Source of the DNA: CAZNVG01 sp964576475
GTDB lineage: Bacteria; Patescibacteriota; Saccharimonadia; Saccharimonadales; CAZNVG01
Length of the DNA: 5,386 nucleotides
NCBI GenBank assembly: GCA_964576475.1
Contig: CAZNVG010000064.1
Location: 1 to 5,386, forward strand
Reading direction: 5' to 3'
The position numbers and the translations under genes are program-made. Below, in pieces: positions 5,271-5,386 of this stretch; position 1 is the first letter of the stretch; the number at the start of each line of letters is the position of its first letter. Below the pieces are notes generated by a model. The model saw nothing but the letters and a program-made list of their open reading frames with translations, was not told the DNA's origin and did not search any database.

Positions 5271-5386
5271 CTAAGGTCCAGTATATAGTCTGCCAGCGAA
5301 GCTCTTAAGGAGGTCAACAGATTGATCGTTAGCGCCTTGGCGAATTGTTGGGGTCCGAAGCACTTCTGCGGCCATTTGTCGCATGG
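5271..5386 (-). CDS. C-terminal end of a leftward gene, unknown product
   Basis: On the minus strand an open frame enters from the right edge and ends at TAG (5271-5273), followed at once by an in-frame TAA (5268-5270). It gives 37 residues, ending VDLLKSFAGRLYTGP. The first codon inside the window is ATG (5382-5384) but the frame is open to the edge, so this is probably the tail of a longer protein. The residue mix looks like real coding sequence, with no excess of Cys, Trp or His. It lies on the same strand as the downstream pair, about 93 bp away with a promoter between. Too short to assign a family. Confidence 0.55.
   Translation of the reverse strand, partial: MRQMAAEVLRTPTIRQGANDQSVDLLKSFAGRLYTGP

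Noticed and set aside
5308..5386. A perfect AAGGAGG on the plus strand at 5308-5314, followed 8 nt later by TTG opening a frame to the window edge
   Set aside because: The translation is rich in Cys, Trp and His and looks like a shadow frame. The AAGGAGG is explained by Leu-Leu-Lys codons (CTC CTT AAG) of the better-looking minus-strand frame. A real TTG-start gene cannot be fully excluded without the next bases.
1..5386. Window length of 5386 bases equals the phage phiX174 genome length
   Set aside because: The genes and sequence here are unrelated to phiX174; the match in length is coincidence.
1..5386. Recoded TGA (as in Gracilibacteria and Absconditabacteria)
   Set aside because: All complete genes stay open without in-frame TGA and end at TAA or TAG; Gly is encoded by ordinary GGN codons. 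Absence of TGA stops in five genes is too small a sample to mean more.

Overview
The window most likely comes from a Patescibacteria (CPR) chromosome, and Candidatus Saccharibacteria (TM7) is my best guess. The grounds are a PrgI-family protein whose N-terminus (MAVYKVAQDVEADDKLIGPF) matches, from memory, the form common in that group; a TrbL/VirB6-like protein with an exported front domain; and a small acidic protein resembling the DUF5663 families of the same lineages. Base composition looks intermediate. Stops are TAA or TAG, no gene needs TGA read as a sense codon, and the standard code fits. No RNA gene, IS element, CRISPR array or replication origin is visible.

Layout. A PrgI-like gene runs leftward from 496 and leaves the window. 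A divergent control region (497-623) follows; its rightward promoter is a full consensus one (TTGACA-N17-TATAAT with extended -10) and carries a perfect dyad in the spacer. It drives a rightward gene for a 300-residue lipoprotein of unknown function (624-1526), closed by a strong intrinsic terminator. Thirty bases further on begins an 856-residue TrbL/VirB6-like membrane protein (1614-4184). It converges, with only 2 bp between the stop codons, on a leftward pair: a basic helical protein of 237 residues (4464-5177) and an acidic protein of 97 residues (4187-4480) that overlap by 17 bp. The right edge holds the last 37 codons of another leftward gene (5271-5386). No gene-free stretch exceeds about 130 bases.

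How the parts fit. PrgI (VirB3-like) and TrbL (VirB6-like) proteins are inner parts of type IV secretion machines of the Gram-positive conjugation type, so this looks like the edge of such a cluster; the VirB4-type ATPase would be expected to the left of the window. The lipoprotein between the two membrane components and the oppositely charged pair downstream have no function I can assign. Their position makes them candidate accessory parts of the machine, which is inference from context only.

Start signals differ between genes. The lipoprotein gene and the second gene of the leftward pair have clear Shine-Dalgarno sites. The PrgI-like, TrbL-like and 237-residue genes have none, and the first two lie so close to -10-like elements that leaderless mRNAs are plausible.
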